Positions 35,004 to 44,037 of a DNA stretch of 64,000 nt are shown here, piece by piece. The stretch is from Bacteroidota bacterium. Lineage in GTDB: Bacteria > Bacteroidota > Bacteroidia > Flavobacteriales > Weeksellaceae. A program made the translations under genes and the position numbers. The notes below the pieces were generated by a model that worked only from the letters and a program-made list of their open reading frames with translations, was not told the origin of the DNA and ran no database searches. The stretch spans positions 1 through 64,000 of the forward strand of contig JAFDZI010000016.1 of the NCBI GenBank assembly GCA_018266955.1, in the 5' to 3' direction. Positions within the stretch are counted from its first letter, which is position 1; the number at the start of each line of letters is the position of its first letter.

Positions 35004-36779
35004 TTAAAATTTATTTTTAAAATCATCGAAGGGAATTTCCAGATAACATCGTTTCCCATTGGGCAGGAATTCTGGAAAGCCTAAATTAGTAAAATCTTTG
35101 ATGAGTTGTTCGGCATCATTTTTATAAATAAAATCGAAACGGGATTTACTTTGCAAATGATTCCATTGATTTTGGTAAAAATGCATAAATTCTTCTTCGG
35201 TTTTGTAGTCTAAAATTTCGAATAAATTTTCTAAAAATTTTATGACTTGGGTTTCTTTCAACCCCTCAGGAACAGCATTTATTCTAAGTACATTTTCGTT
35301 GGCTATTTGCATTTGAAAGCCTAAATCTGGCAAATATTTCTTAATGGACTTATACTTTGTTTTTTCAATCTCGTTCATGTGATACTCCAGTGAAAAAAGC
35401 AATGCATGGCTGTTGGAGTTTCTCTTTTGCTGCTTATTATTTTCGCTCATTACCAAACGATGCATTCTACCCAAATCCAACATCAGAGTGGCATTGCCTT
35501 TGTTGAATAGCCAATACCCATTGGGTAATCTCATTAGATCTTCGTCAAAATCTTCATCTTCGAAAAGATTAATTTTTGAAGGAGCCGCTTCTATGCTTTG
35601 GTGGTACATTTCGGCAAGATTTTGAATTTCTGTCTGTCGGGATATCGTTTCTTCCTTGAATGGATTAAAGTCTCTATCTACTGTTATTTCTGGCACTTTT
35701 ATAGAAGTAGAATTCTGAGAAGAAGGACTTTCTTTTCCAAAAAAATCATCCATCTTGGTGTCACGATCAAAATCCAAACTTGGTGCAATGTTGTAAATTC
35801 CGAGCGCTCTTTTGATGGTTGACCGTAAAAGGGCAAAAATCAAATGTTCGTCTTCAAATTTAACTTCAGTTTTTTGAGGATGGATATTCACATCTATTTT
35901 CTCAGGATCCATTTCTAAAAACAAAAAGAAAGAAGGTACATAACCTGGCAGTAGCAAACCTTCGAAAGCTTCTTGTACCGCTTTGTTCAGATAAGGGCTT
36001 TTAAAGAAACGGCCATTTACAAACAAAAATTGCTCGCCTCTCACTTTTTTTGCTCCTTCTGGTTTGGCAACAAAACCATTAAGCTTCAGCCAATCCATCT
36101 CCTCCTTTATGGGAACCAACAAAGGTTGGATTTTCCTGCCAAATACATCCACAATTCTTTGTAGTTGACTTCCTTTTCTCAATCGAAAGATTGGCTCGTC
36201 ATTATGGTACAAATCAAACTCTACTCCCTCGTGCGCCAAAGCTACCCTCTGAAATTCATCAATAATATGTCTGAATTCTATATTGTTGTTTTTCAGAAAT
36301 TTTCTTCGAGCAGGGACATTATAAAAGAGATTTTTAACCGAGAAATTAGAACCTTCAGTTGTCTGTATCGGTTCTTGAAATTGTAGTCCTCCACCTTCAA
36401 TGTAAATATTGGTTCCAATGGGAGATTCTTTCTTTTTGGTCTTGAGTTCTACTTGCGCTACGGCTGCGATAGAAGCAAGAGCCTCGCCCCTGAAACCCTT
36501 AGTAGAGATTTTAAAAATATCCTCTGTATTTTTTATTTTGGAAGTTGCATGTCTTTCAAAAGCCATTCTGGCATCGGTATCCGTCATCCCAATACCATTG
36601 TCCACTACTTGAATTAAATTTTTACCAGCATCCCGAACGATTAATTCAATTTTATTCGCTTTAGCATCTATTGCGTTCTCCATTAATTCTTTTACGATAG
36701 AAGCAGGTCTTTGCACTACTTCTCCTGCAGCAATTTGGTTGGCTACATGATCTGGTAAAAGTTGTATTATATCCGACAT
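35004..36779 (-). CDS. mutL: DNA mismatch repair protein MutL
   Basis: MutL links mismatch recognition by MutS to strand removal. The N-terminal GHKL ATPase is intact: ENAIDA, DNGIGM and GFRGEALASIA. The 591-residue length is normal. In the C-terminal dimer domain, where nuclease-type MutL proteins carry DQHAxxERxxYE, the sequence reads DLGRMHRLVMSE, and the later CPHGRP motif reads PNGKRCY, so endonuclease activity looks absent or altered. It is the first gene of the mutL-rhomboid-EEP-lipoprotein unit. Confidence 0.95.
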   Translation of the reverse strand: MSDIIQLLPDHVANQIAAGEVVQRPASIVKELMENAIDAKANKIELIVRDAGKNLIQVVDNGIGMTDTDARMAFERHATSKIKNTEDIFKISTKGFRGEALASIAAVAQVELKTKKKESPIGTNIYIEGGGLQFQEPIQTTEGSNFSVKNLFYNVPARRKFLKNNNIEFRHIIDEFQRVALAHEGVEFDLYHNDEPIFRLRKGSQLQRIVDVFGRKIQPLLVPIKEEMDWLKLNGFVAKPEGAKKVRGEQFLFVNGRFFKSPYLNKAVQEAFEGLLLPGYVPSFFLFLEMDPEKIDVNIHPQKTEVKFEDEHLIFALLRSTIKRALGIYNIAPSLDFDRDTKMDDFFGKESPSSQNSTSIKVPEITVDRDFNPFKEETISRQTEIQNLAEMYHQSIEAAPSKINLFEDEDFDEDLMRLPNGYWLFNKGNATLMLDLGRMHRLVMSENNKQQKRNSNSHALLFSLEYHMNEIEKTKYKSIKKYLPDLGFQMQIANENVLRINAVPEGLKETQVIKFLENLFEILDYKTEEEFMHFYQNQWNHLQSKSRFDFIYKNDAEQLIKDFTNLGFPEFLPNGKRCYLEIPFDDFKNKF

Positions 36780-36940
36780 AAAAACAAAATAAAGCGCAAA
36801 AGTAAAGAGAATTTATTAATATTATGCTTTGATGCCTGAACCAGACCTGTGCTTTTTAACAAAAATTTATTTTAGATTAACAAAATTTTAAAATTAAACT
36901 TTACTAAAAGGAATAAAATTTGCTGAAACACTACAACAAA

Positions 36941-37150
36941 ATGAAAAATATGAAACAAGAAACTAAAATTTTAGCTGCCATCGGAATTGGATTTTTTGCC
37001 GTATTGGGCGTTTGCGCACTACGAAAAAAGTTATTTTCAAAAAAAAACAAAAAACACAATCTATATTTGTACACAGACGAGCACAGGCACTTTGATATTT
37101 GTGACAATAACGAAGACAACCATGGGGTTGAACTACATGCTCTGAAATAA
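36941..37150 (+). CDS. Small single-pass membrane protein, unknown
   Basis: About 69 residues: a short polar start, one transmembrane helix (roughly ILAAIGIGFFAVLGVCAL), a basic stretch (RKKLFSKKNKKH) and an acidic, His-rich tail. By the positive-inside rule the tail should be cytoplasmic. No family recognised. The ATG at 36941 is chosen; a second ATG lies nine bases later. The following terminator supports it being a real gene. Confidence 0.55.
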   Translation: MKNMKQETKILAAIGIGFFAVLGVCALRKKLFSKKNKKHNLYLYTDEHRHFDICDNNEDNHGVELHALK

Positions 37151-37179
37151 AATATCCTTCCAATATATCATTAACTACC

Positions 37180-37214
37180 AATCAGCAATGTATTTTTCAT
37201 TGTTGATTTTTTTT
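37180..37214 (+). terminator. Rho-independent terminator
   Basis: The 11-bp stem aatcagcaatg/cattgttgatt (one G-U pair) is followed by a T run. It follows the small membrane-protein gene by 30 nt. Confidence 0.75.
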
Positions 37215-37309
37215 ATTGACTTGAATTGATATTTTTTGGTAGAAAACAATCATTTCTATTTTTTCTATAAGCAAATGTTCTAACCCATTACTAAATTCGT
37301 ATTTTTTAT

Positions 37310-37317
37310 TAACTTTG
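37310..37317 (+). promoter_or_regulatory. -7 box of the T9SS surface protein gene
   Basis: TAACTTTG matches TAnnTTTG and covers the in-frame TTG at 37315, so translation should start at the ATG 37336, 18 nt downstream. Confidence 0.55.
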
Positions 37318-37335
37318 TTGGAACATTTTTTTAAT

Positions 37336-39395
37336 ATGAGAAAAATATTCCTACTTACACTTTTCTGGTGTTCACAATATATTTTTGCACAATCCGATTG
37401 CACAACCGCCATCGCTGTTTGTGGAAACACCAACATTTCATACACTCCTTCCGGAAGTGGTAATGTTCAAGAAACTTTAGGCGGTTGCTTAAGTTCCAAC
37501 GAGCATTTTTCAGTTTGGTATAAATTTACTGCAGCAACCGCTGGGACGCTTACTTTCGAAATCGTTCCCAATGGAAATGCCGACTACGACTGGGCAGTTT
37601 ACGGACCCAATGTCAATTGCACCAATCTTGGACAACCCATTCGCTGTTCTTATGACGCACCACCTCCACAAAACACAGGATTAAACCTTACTGCCACCAA
37701 TACTACCGATTCTGCTAGTGGCACAGGATATTGTATGTTTCTTACCGTTCAGCCTGGAGAAACATATTATTTAATTGTCGATAACTTTTCTGCCAACACC
37801 AATGGTTTCGGATTAACCTGGGGAGGTACCGCCACTTTAGCTTCTTCTTTTGACAATCCTGGGGTTCAACCATTTCCTATTATTGCACCAGGCCCCAACC
37901 ATGATGGGGTAATTACCATGTGTGCCACAACGGCATCCTATGACTTCACCCAATTAAACGCTGGAATCATCAACAACAATCCTAACTTTTTTATCACTTA
38001 TCATACCAATACCAACGATGCCATTACGGGTGCCAATCCTATTACATCTCCGTACACCATCAATATTCCATCAACCTATTATTACAGTATTCATTATGAA
38101 GATCCTAATGATCCCAATAATGCCATCAATAGTTGTAGAAAAACAGGACCAATTAATTTTGTGTTTGGAAACATCACCCTTAGTCCGGCAACCATAAAAG
38201 CATGTAACAACAACAATACAGGCATTGGTGTTTTTAATTTGAATTCAGCTGCAGTAATTGCAGATCCCAATGTAACTAAAAATACTATCCAACAATGGCG
38301 GATTTGAATGCTGGGACCAATGAAATTACCAATCCAAATGCCTATTCATCTACTGCACCAAAACAAGTATTTGTAAAAGTAACCACACCACAAAACTGTA
38401 CCAATACCGGAGCGATTAATTTAGAATTTTACCCTACTTTCCCTGTGAATGAAGCTAGTTTAATCAGTTGTTTTATAGAAAACACTCCAACGAAAGCAGT
38501 TTTCAATCTTACAACGGCCAATGTAACGACTCTTACTGGTGCAGTAATTAAATATTACCCAAACCAAACCGATGCCGTAAACAATGCCAATGAAATTCTA
38601 AATCCTACTACTTATATTTCTGAAACAAAAACAATTTATGCTAAAGTTTCCTACGCAAATGGCTGCTATAACTTGGCTAAAATAAATTTAACCGTTACTC
38701 CTCCATCTCCATCCGCTGTTTTGGTGGACAAAGTAATCTGTAACGAAAAAACAACCACCTTGGATGCAGGGCCAGGTTATACTGCATACGAATGGAGTAC
38801 GGGTGCCACAACACAAACCATCACCAATGTAGGCGTAGGAAATTATTGGGTAAATCTTACCAAAAACAATTGCGTTACCAAACAGTTGGTTAAAGTGCTT
38901 CCTTCTGCTGCACCTATTATTTCTTCTGTGGACATAAATAACAGTACCATTACCATTAATGCAACCAGTGGAATACCGCCGTACCAATACTCTATGAATG
39001 GGATAGATTGGCAAAGTTCAAATGTCTTTAATCAAGTTCCTAGAGGATTAAATATGGTTTATGTTAAAGACAGTTTCAATTGTATTCCGGTATCATTACA
39101 AATTACAGTCCCTAATTTGATTAATGCCATTACCCCAAACAACGATGGCATCAATGATGAAATTGATTATTCCGCATTGGCATATAAAGAAAATCTTAGT
39201 TTCAATGTATTCGATCGATATGGGAAAAAAGTAGCGACCGCCGATAAAACCAATGGATATAAATGGGATGGAAAATTCCAAGGAAAAAGGCTGAATACGG
39301 GCACTTATTGGTATGTGATTTCTTGGAATGAAAACGATGCCAACAAAACTCCAGTTGCCTATACCGGTTGGATTTTATTGAAAAATAAAGAATAA
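37336..39395 (+). pseudogene. T9SS type B (gliding-motility-associated C-terminal) surface protein, frameshifted
   Basis: The gene is split into two frames. The first part has a signal peptide (ending FAQ, about residue 19) and a lectin/PPC-like beta domain, and stops at 38307. The second frame continues with repeated Ig-like modules (FFYPTF..., KYYPNQ...) and ends in a type B T9SS sorting domain with ITPNNDGINDEIDY, FDRYGKKV and YWYVISW. Adding one A to the A5 tract at 38278-38282 joins the frames smoothly into VTKKYYPTMADLNAG, a pattern matching the other modules. It may be a true mutation, phase variation in a homopolymer, or a sequencing error. If intact it would be about 686 residues, secreted and surface-attached. 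Confidence 0.85.
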
Positions 39396-39418
39396 AAAAC
39401 AATTTATCTTTCTCAAAA

Positions 39419-39453
39419 TAAAAAATGCTTCATTCAGTTGAAGCATTTTTTAT
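39419..39453 (+). terminator. Rho-independent terminator
   Basis: A stem aaaaatgcttca/ttgaagcattttt (39421-39450) is followed by further T. It separates the T9SS protein gene from dnaB. Confidence 0.85.
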
Positions 39454-39542
39454 TAACACCCCATCACCCTGTAAATAAAACACTTAAACCCTACAACTCC
39501 TTTTTGTTAATTAAATATTAGCCGGATAAAAAGGAAAAGCTC

Positions 39543-39550
39543 TATCTTTG
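39543..39550 (+). promoter_or_regulatory. -7 box of dnaB, four bases before the start codon
   Basis: TATCTTTG matches TAnnTTTG and ends four bases before the dnaB ATG, predicting a leaderless or nearly leaderless message. No TTG at standard spacing was found. Confidence 0.55.
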
Positions 39551-39554
39551 TTTC

Positions 39555-41144
39555 ATGGCTCAGAAAGAAACTTTATCCTCCTTAATACATGGCAATTTTG
39601 CCAAAGAAATGTCTATTGCAAACGGGAAAATACCACCCAATGCTGTGGATTTAGAGAAAGTAGTAATTGGTACTTTTCTTATCGACAAAAAAGGATTGGA
39701 CTATTCCATAGACTTACTTACCCCTGAGGTTTTTTATGACCCCAGACATCAAGTTATTTTTGCAACCATAGTCAAACTCTACTTGGAGAGCAACCCCGTG
39801 GATCTACTCACGGTGATACAAGAACTAAAAAAAAGCGAACAACTCTCATTGGCTGGTGGAGACCATTACATTATAGAACTCACAATGGGCGTTTCTTCTA
39901 GTGCCCATATAGAATATCATGTCCGAATTATTTTGGAGAAATTTATTTTGAGAAGTCTTATCAATGTTTCTGCCAATGTTATCGATAGTTCTTATAAGGA
40001 ATCTACCGATGTATTTGAACTTTTGGATAAAGCCGAACAAAGTTTTTTCGACATTACCAACGGAACCATAAAAAAAGGGTTTGACACGGCCAATTCCTTA
40101 GTAAAACAAGCCGTTGAATCCATTAAAGCACTAAAAGATAAAGAAGGACTATCGGGGGTGCCTTCTGGGTTCTCCAAATTAGATGAACTTACTGGAGGTT
40201 GGCAAAATTCTGACCTCATCATTATTGCCGCTCGTCCTGCAATGGGAAAGACGGCTTTCATCCTTTCTATGGCTAGAAATATTGCCGTGCAGCACAAATA
40301 TCCTTTGGCTTTATTTTCTCTGGAAATGGCTTCGGTACAGCTCATCACAAGAATGATTTCTGCAGAAACAGGTATTTCATCTGAAAAACTAAGAAAAGGA
40401 ACGCTTACCGACGATGAATGGCAAAGACTCTTTACCAATGTTTCTGAATTGGAAAACGCACCGTTGTACATAGACGAAACTCCATCTTTATCCATATTTG
40501 ATTTTAGAGCAAAAGCCAGACGATTGGTCATGCAGCACGATGTAAAAATCATCATGGTGGATTATCTTCAACTGATGACAGCTGGTGGAGGAAAAGGCTC
40601 GGGCAACAGAGAACAAGAAATCTCCATGATTTCCCGATCTTTAAAAGCCATTGCAAAAGAACTCAACATACCCGTAATTGCTCTTTCTCAGCTTTCGCGT
40701 TCAGTGGAAACGCGTTCAGCTACCAATAAAAGACCTCAGCTATCTGACCTTAGAGAGTCCGGAGCCATTGAACAAGATGCGGATATTGTATCTTTTATTT
40801 ACAGACCTGAATATTATAAACTCCCATTTTGGGATAATGACCCTGAAGATGCACAGACTTCTACTGAAAACCAAGCAGAGATTATCGTTGCCAAACATAG
40901 AAATGGTTCTACCGACGATGTACGATTGGCTTTCCTAAAAACCATGGGTAAATTTGCCGATTTGGAAGCACTCACCAGCTATTCAGGCTATGGTTCTTCT
41001 CATTTTTCGGATCAAAACGAACCCTCTGGCTTTGATAAAATAAGAACCACAATAGATCCTGCTTCTGCTTTTTCGATGGGAGGAAGCAATAATCTTACTG
41101 CCTCTTCCATGAATGACGACGACGATACGGATATGCCATTTTAA
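39555..41144 (+). CDS. dnaB: Replicative DNA helicase DnaB
   Basis: DnaB unwinds DNA at the replication fork as a hexamer. The 529-residue protein has the N-terminal DnaG-binding domain (PPNAVDLEKVVIGTFL onwards), the RecA-like motor with Walker A AARPAMGKTAF and Walker B KIIMVDYLQLM, and the arginine-finger region. The Ser/Asp-rich C-terminal tail (about residues 490-529) is longer than in E. coli and likely disordered. No intein is present. rnhA follows after 18 nt. Confidence 0.97.
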   Translation: MAQKETLSSLIHGNFAKEMSIANGKIPPNAVDLEKVVIGTFLIDKKGLDYSIDLLTPEVFYDPRHQVIFATIVKLYLESNPVDLLTVIQELKKSEQLSLAGGDHYIIELTMGVSSSAHIEYHVRIILEKFILRSLINVSANVIDSSYKESTDVFELLDKAEQSFFDITNGTIKKGFDTANSLVKQAVESIKALKDKEGLSGVPSGFSKLDELTGGWQNSDLIIIAARPAMGKTAFILSMARNIAVQHKYPLALFSLEMASVQLITRMISAETGISSEKLRKGTLTDDEWQRLFTNVSELENAPLYIDETPSLSIFDFRAKARRLVMQHDVKIIMVDYLQLMTAGGGKGSGNREQEISMISRSLKAIAKELNIPVIALSQLSRSVETRSATNKRPQLSDLRESGAIEQDADIVSFIYRPEYYKLPFWDNDPEDAQTSTENQAEIIVAKHRNGSTDDVRLAFLKTMGKFADLEALTSYSGYGSSHFSDQNEPSGFDKIRTTIDPASAFSMGGSNNLTASSMNDDDDTDMPF

Positions 41145-41162
41145 CTTTGAAAATTATTTTTT

Positions 41163-41639
41163 TTGATAATAGAAATATTTACAGATGGTGCTTGTAGCGG
41201 TAATCCGGGCAAAGGTGGTTATGGAATACTGATGCGTGTGGTGGGTAAAAATTACCAAAAAACCTACCAACAAGGCTATAGAAAAACCACCAACAACCGA
41301 ATGGAACTTTTGGCGGTAATTGTGGCTTTAGAAAATTTGACTTCTAATGGGCACGAAATCCACATTTATACCGACAGCAAATATGTAGCTGATGCCATTA
41401 ATCAGAAATGGATTTTAGGATGGGTAAAAAAAGGCTTTCAAAAAGTGAAAAACCCAGATTTGTGGAAAAGATTCTACCCTCTTTATCAAAAGCATCACCC
41501 AAAATTCCATTGGATTAAGGGACACAATGGACATCCCGAAAATGAGATCTGCGATCAATTAGCGGTTTCTGCCGCTCAATCTCCACATCTTTTGATTGAT
41601 GAATATTATGAGAAACCTGAAGACCCTGGGTTGTTTTAA
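41163..41639 (+). CDS. rnhA: Ribonuclease HI
   Basis: RNase HI cuts the RNA strand of RNA-DNA hybrids. The catalytic residues are visible: Asp in FTDGACSGNPG, Glu in NRMELLA, Asp in YTDSKYV, and the His/Asp in the GHNGHPENEICDQLA segment. The 158-residue length is normal. No ATG or GTG exists in frame upstream of the first catalytic motif; the only plausible start is the TTG at 41163, directly after a T run. The gene follows dnaB by 18 nt and is likely co-transcribed. Confidence 0.95.
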   Translation: MIIEIFTDGACSGNPGKGGYGILMRVVGKNYQKTYQQGYRKTTNNRMELLAVIVALENLTSNGHEIHIYTDSKYVADAINQKWILGWVKKGFQKVKNPDLWKRFYPLYQKHHPKFHWIKGHNGHPENEICDQLAVSAAQSPHLLIDEYYEKPEDPGLF

Positions 41640-41714
41640 CAATTAATCATGTTTTTTCTTCCCCCACTATTCCGTTGGTGGTGAACTTATTTCTACATTT
41701 TGTAAGGACTGTTT

Positions 41715-41818
41715 GCGTGAAGGATTGTAATGGAAATCCTTGGGCAAGGAACGAAGCCCAAGATTGGAATGGAAAGCCTGACCCGGGAAGGTGGGGATTG
41801 CCATGGCGAGGGACACGC
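41715..41818. ncRNA. Multi-stem intergenic element (flavobacterial RNA/repeat type)
   Basis: Closing pairs gcgtg (41715-41719) and cacgc (41814-41818) enclose a hairpin aaggatt/aatcctt (41720-41741), a second tgggc/gccca (41741-41760), then a half that repeats the first motif (aagattggaatggaaagcc) and a gacccggg...ggtgggg stretch. The arrangement gcgtg-aggatt...gaccc...gggacacgc recalls a family of intergenic elements I know from flavobacterial genomes, possibly the Flavo-1 RNA motif; this needs a covariance search. Strand is undecided. It lies between rnhA and a leftward cytochrome gene, with no promoter of its own that I can see. Confidence 0.5.
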
Positions 41819-41820
41819 CC

Positions 41821-41850
41821 AAAAAAAAGAAAAACCATCTAAATAGATGG
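41821..41850 (-). terminator. Terminator of the small cytochrome c gene
   Basis: On the minus strand the stem ccatct/agatgg (41850-41835) is followed by a T-rich tail. It lies 14 nt past the stop codon. Confidence 0.8.
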
Positions 41851-41863
41851 CTTTCGAAGTGAA

Positions 41864-42166
41864 TTACTTTTTGTAATTGGTTACATAATCGTACACCAAA
41901 GTCGATTGTTTCTCGTCTAATTTTGCTTTAGGTGCCATAGATTTCATAATGCCCACCCATTTTTCTGCTGAATACTCTGTAGGTTTTGGTAGGTCGTGGC
42001 ATTTACCGCACTTACTTTCAAACAAATCTTTTCCCATGGCGTAATCTACGGCAGAAATTTCTTTTTTCACAGTTGTTGTTTTCGTTTCTGCAGTTGCAAC
42101 AGTTTTAGACTTACAAGAAACAACCAATACAGTAGAAACTACTGCTAATGCAAATAATTTTTTCAT
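41864..42166 (-). CDS. Small monoheme cytochrome c lipoprotein
   Basis: The 100-residue product starts at ATG 42166 (MKKLFALAVV) with a lipobox VVSC at about Cys18. After a Thr/Lys-rich linker comes a compact c-type domain with heme motif CGKCH and a likely distal Met in MKSMAPKAKL. It could carry electrons between alternative complex III and an oxidase in the periplasm, which is inference. It diverges from meaB, and their starts are only 50 bp apart. Confidence 0.85.
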   Translation of the reverse strand: MKKLFALAVVSTVLVVSCKSKTVATAETKTTTVKKEISAVDYAMGKDLFESKCGKCHDLPKPTEYSAEKWVGIMKSMAPKAKLDEKQSTLVYDYVTNYKK

Positions 42167-42203
42167 AACTTTCAATTTAAATACTTGTTTCAAATATATA
42201 TAT

Positions 42204-42211
42204 TATTTTTG
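42204..42211 (+). promoter_or_regulatory. -7 box of meaB, five bases before the start codon
   Basis: TATTTTTG matches TAnnTTTG, with TTG (42185-42187) 16 nt upstream. It ends five bases before the ATG at 42217, predicting a leaderless message. Confidence 0.55.
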
Positions 42212-42216
42212 TTTTG

Positions 42217-43209
42217 ATGAAAGTTTCTACAGAAGATTTATACCAAGGTGTTATTTCTGGCAATACCCGGATGCTGGGTAAGGCTATAACTTTGGTGGAA
42301 AGCAAAAAACCGGAGCACCGGCAACAATCGGAGGCCTTATTGAAAAAAATAATGCCCCATACAGGAAATTCTATACGAATTGGCATAACGGGCGTTCCTG
42401 GTGCCGGCAAATCTACTTTTATCGAAAGTTTTGGTTTATTGGCTATTAAAGAAGATAAAAAAGTAGCGGTATTGGCTATAGATCCGAGCTCGGCACTGAA
42501 CAAAGGGTCTATCTTGGGCGACAAAACCCGAATGGAAGAATTAGCAAAAGAACAAAATGCCTTTATCCGCCCTTCTCCAAGTTCTGGATTTTTGGGCGGT
42601 GTGGCGAACACAACTTTTGAATCCATGCTCATATGTGAAGCAGCTGGCTATGACTATATCTTAATAGAAACCGTGGGTGTAGGGCAAAGCGAAGTACTCG
42701 TGGCGGACATTACCGATGTTTTTTTATTCTTAAAAATCATAGGCGGAGGCGACGAATTGCAAGGGATTAAAAGAGGAATTATGGAAATGGTGGACTTAAT
42801 TTTCATAAACAAAGTAGATGAAACAAACGTTCAAAAAGCCAAAAACACAAAATTGGAATTGATGCGTGCCTTACATTTTATACATCCAAAGGAGGAAAAC
42901 TGGAAAATACCGGTACTCCTAGGCTCTGCATTGGAACATAGAGGATTGGAAGCCGTATATGAACAGATAGAAAGCTTTATTCAACTAAAAAAGTCTTCCG
43001 GAAGATTCGAAGAAGTACGCAAACAACAAGCGGAAAAGAGGTTTGACTATTGGGTAAAAGAATTGATTTTACAAAAAACAAAGTCAGGAAATTGGGGGAA
43101 CCAATCCTACAATCAACACAAAAATAGTGTAGCCGAATTAAAATCCAATCCAAGTACAGAAGCAGCTGAATTTGTTCAACAAATATTTAAAAGCAATCAT
43201 CTCCTATAA
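42217..43209 (+). CDS. meaB: Methylmalonyl-CoA mutase-associated GTPase MeaB
   Basis: MeaB is a G-protein chaperone that guards and loads adenosylcobalamin on methylmalonyl-CoA mutase. The 330-residue protein shows the P-loop GVPGAGKST, the switch segments LAIDPSS and GDKTRM, ETVGVGQSE and the NKVDE guanine-specificity motif. Older databases call this family ArgK. The mutase genes are not in the window. Start at ATG 42217; the TTG three bases before it is discounted. Confidence 0.94.
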   Translation: MKVSTEDLYQGVISGNTRMLGKAITLVESKKPEHRQQSEALLKKIMPHTGNSIRIGITGVPGAGKSTFIESFGLLAIKEDKKVAVLAIDPSSALNKGSILGDKTRMEELAKEQNAFIRPSPSSGFLGGVANTTFESMLICEAAGYDYILIETVGVGQSEVLVADITDVFLFLKIIGGGDELQGIKRGIMEMVDLIFINKVDETNVQKAKNTKLELMRALHFIHPKEENWKIPVLLGSALEHRGLEAVYEQIESFIQLKKSSGRFEEVRKQQAEKRFDYWVKELILQKTKSGNWGNQSYNQHKNSVAELKSNPSTEAAEFVQQIFKSNHLL

Positions 43210-43211
43210 GC

Positions 43212-43252
43212 AACAGCCCCTAAGCTTTTATAAACTTAGGGCCTGTTTTTTT
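43212..43252 (+). terminator. Rho-independent terminator after meaB
   Basis: The stem aacagcccctaag/cttagggcctgtt (one mismatch) is followed by seven T, directly after the meaB stop codon. Confidence 0.85.
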
Positions 43253-43278
43253 ATTCTTCCTTAATAATGAATGATTGA

Positions 43279-43803
43279 TTATTGCTCAGCTGGTAACTTC
43301 TCTATATAACCATCATACGAGATAGGCTGTCGATCACTTGCATTAATGGATACCATGGCAGAGCCTTTAGGGTACACTTCCAAATATATTTTTTGAACAT
43401 TGGTAATGTCTCTTGGCTCTATGGTATAGATTATTTTCCCTTTTTTATCCTGCGATTGTTGCATACTGAAATCCTTGGATGTAAATCGAAACGACGCTTT
43501 ATCAGGATTCGAAGGTGCTCTATATGCTTGCCCAAAATAAGGCAAAGAAACAATCATTTCTTTATTTTTGAACTGAATTCCGTAGCCGGTTCCCAAATCC
43601 AGAATTCGAGTGGATGTAGCATTGGGAATAGAAGACACTGTATTTATGACTGCATAATTGGTCGGATTGGCTCTTTTGGCGGTAAACATAAACTCACCAG
43701 ACTGAAGTACTGTGGCCAATTGTTGGGGTTCCATATAAATTTGAGAAGCACAACTTTGTAAAAACAAAACCGATGATGCGATAGACAATATTATATTTTT
43801 CAT
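43279..43803 (-). CDS. DUF4251 lipoprotein
   Basis: The 174-residue product has a signal peptide with lipobox LQSC (about Cys17) when read from ATG 43803; the open frame extends 120 bases further without conserved features. The mature part matches DUF4251 in its pattern: FTAKRANP near the start, a strand-rich middle with LPYFGQAY, and KIYLEVYPKGSAMVSINASDRQPISYDG at the end. The family is specific to Bacteroidota and has no known function. Confidence 0.85.
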   Translation of the reverse strand: MKNIILSIASSVLFLQSCASQIYMEPQQLATVLQSGEFMFTAKRANPTNYAVINTVSSIPNATSTRILDLGTGYGIQFKNKEMIVSLPYFGQAYRAPSNPDKASFRFTSKDFSMQQSQDKKGKIIYTIEPRDITNVQKIYLEVYPKGSAMVSINASDRQPISYDGYIEKLPAEQ

Positions 43804-43992
43804 TTTGTAGATATTTATTTTTTTTATGGTCTTATTCAAGAGTCTAATTTCATGGGTGATTTTCTCAAATCCATTGGTTAGTAGCAACTTCATAAGCTTC
43901 AATTTAGTTACTCTTTTGATCATGGTCTTTTATTGTCTATCAAAAATAATGCTATTCATTATATAAATGGATAAAAACTACTCATTTTTTAT

Positions 43993-44000
43993 TAATTTTG
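43993..44000 (+). promoter_or_regulatory. -7 box of the M48 peptidase gene
   Basis: TAATTTTG matches TAnnTTTG and ends one base before an in-frame ATG at 44002. The message must start after that ATG, so the second ATG at 44038 is the real start. Confidence 0.5.
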
Positions 44001-44037
44001 AATGAACAAACCATCGTTTAACAAAAATTCAAATAGA

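Noticed and set aside
38278-38307. Programmed ribosomal frameshift to explain the split T9SS gene
   Set aside because: The A5 tract alone is a weak slippery site, and no stimulatory structure or upstream Shine-Dalgarno-like element was seen; a mutation, phase variation or sequencing error is simpler.
42177-42632. 151-codon minus-strand open frame
   Set aside because: Antisense to meaB and its P-loop; shadow frame.
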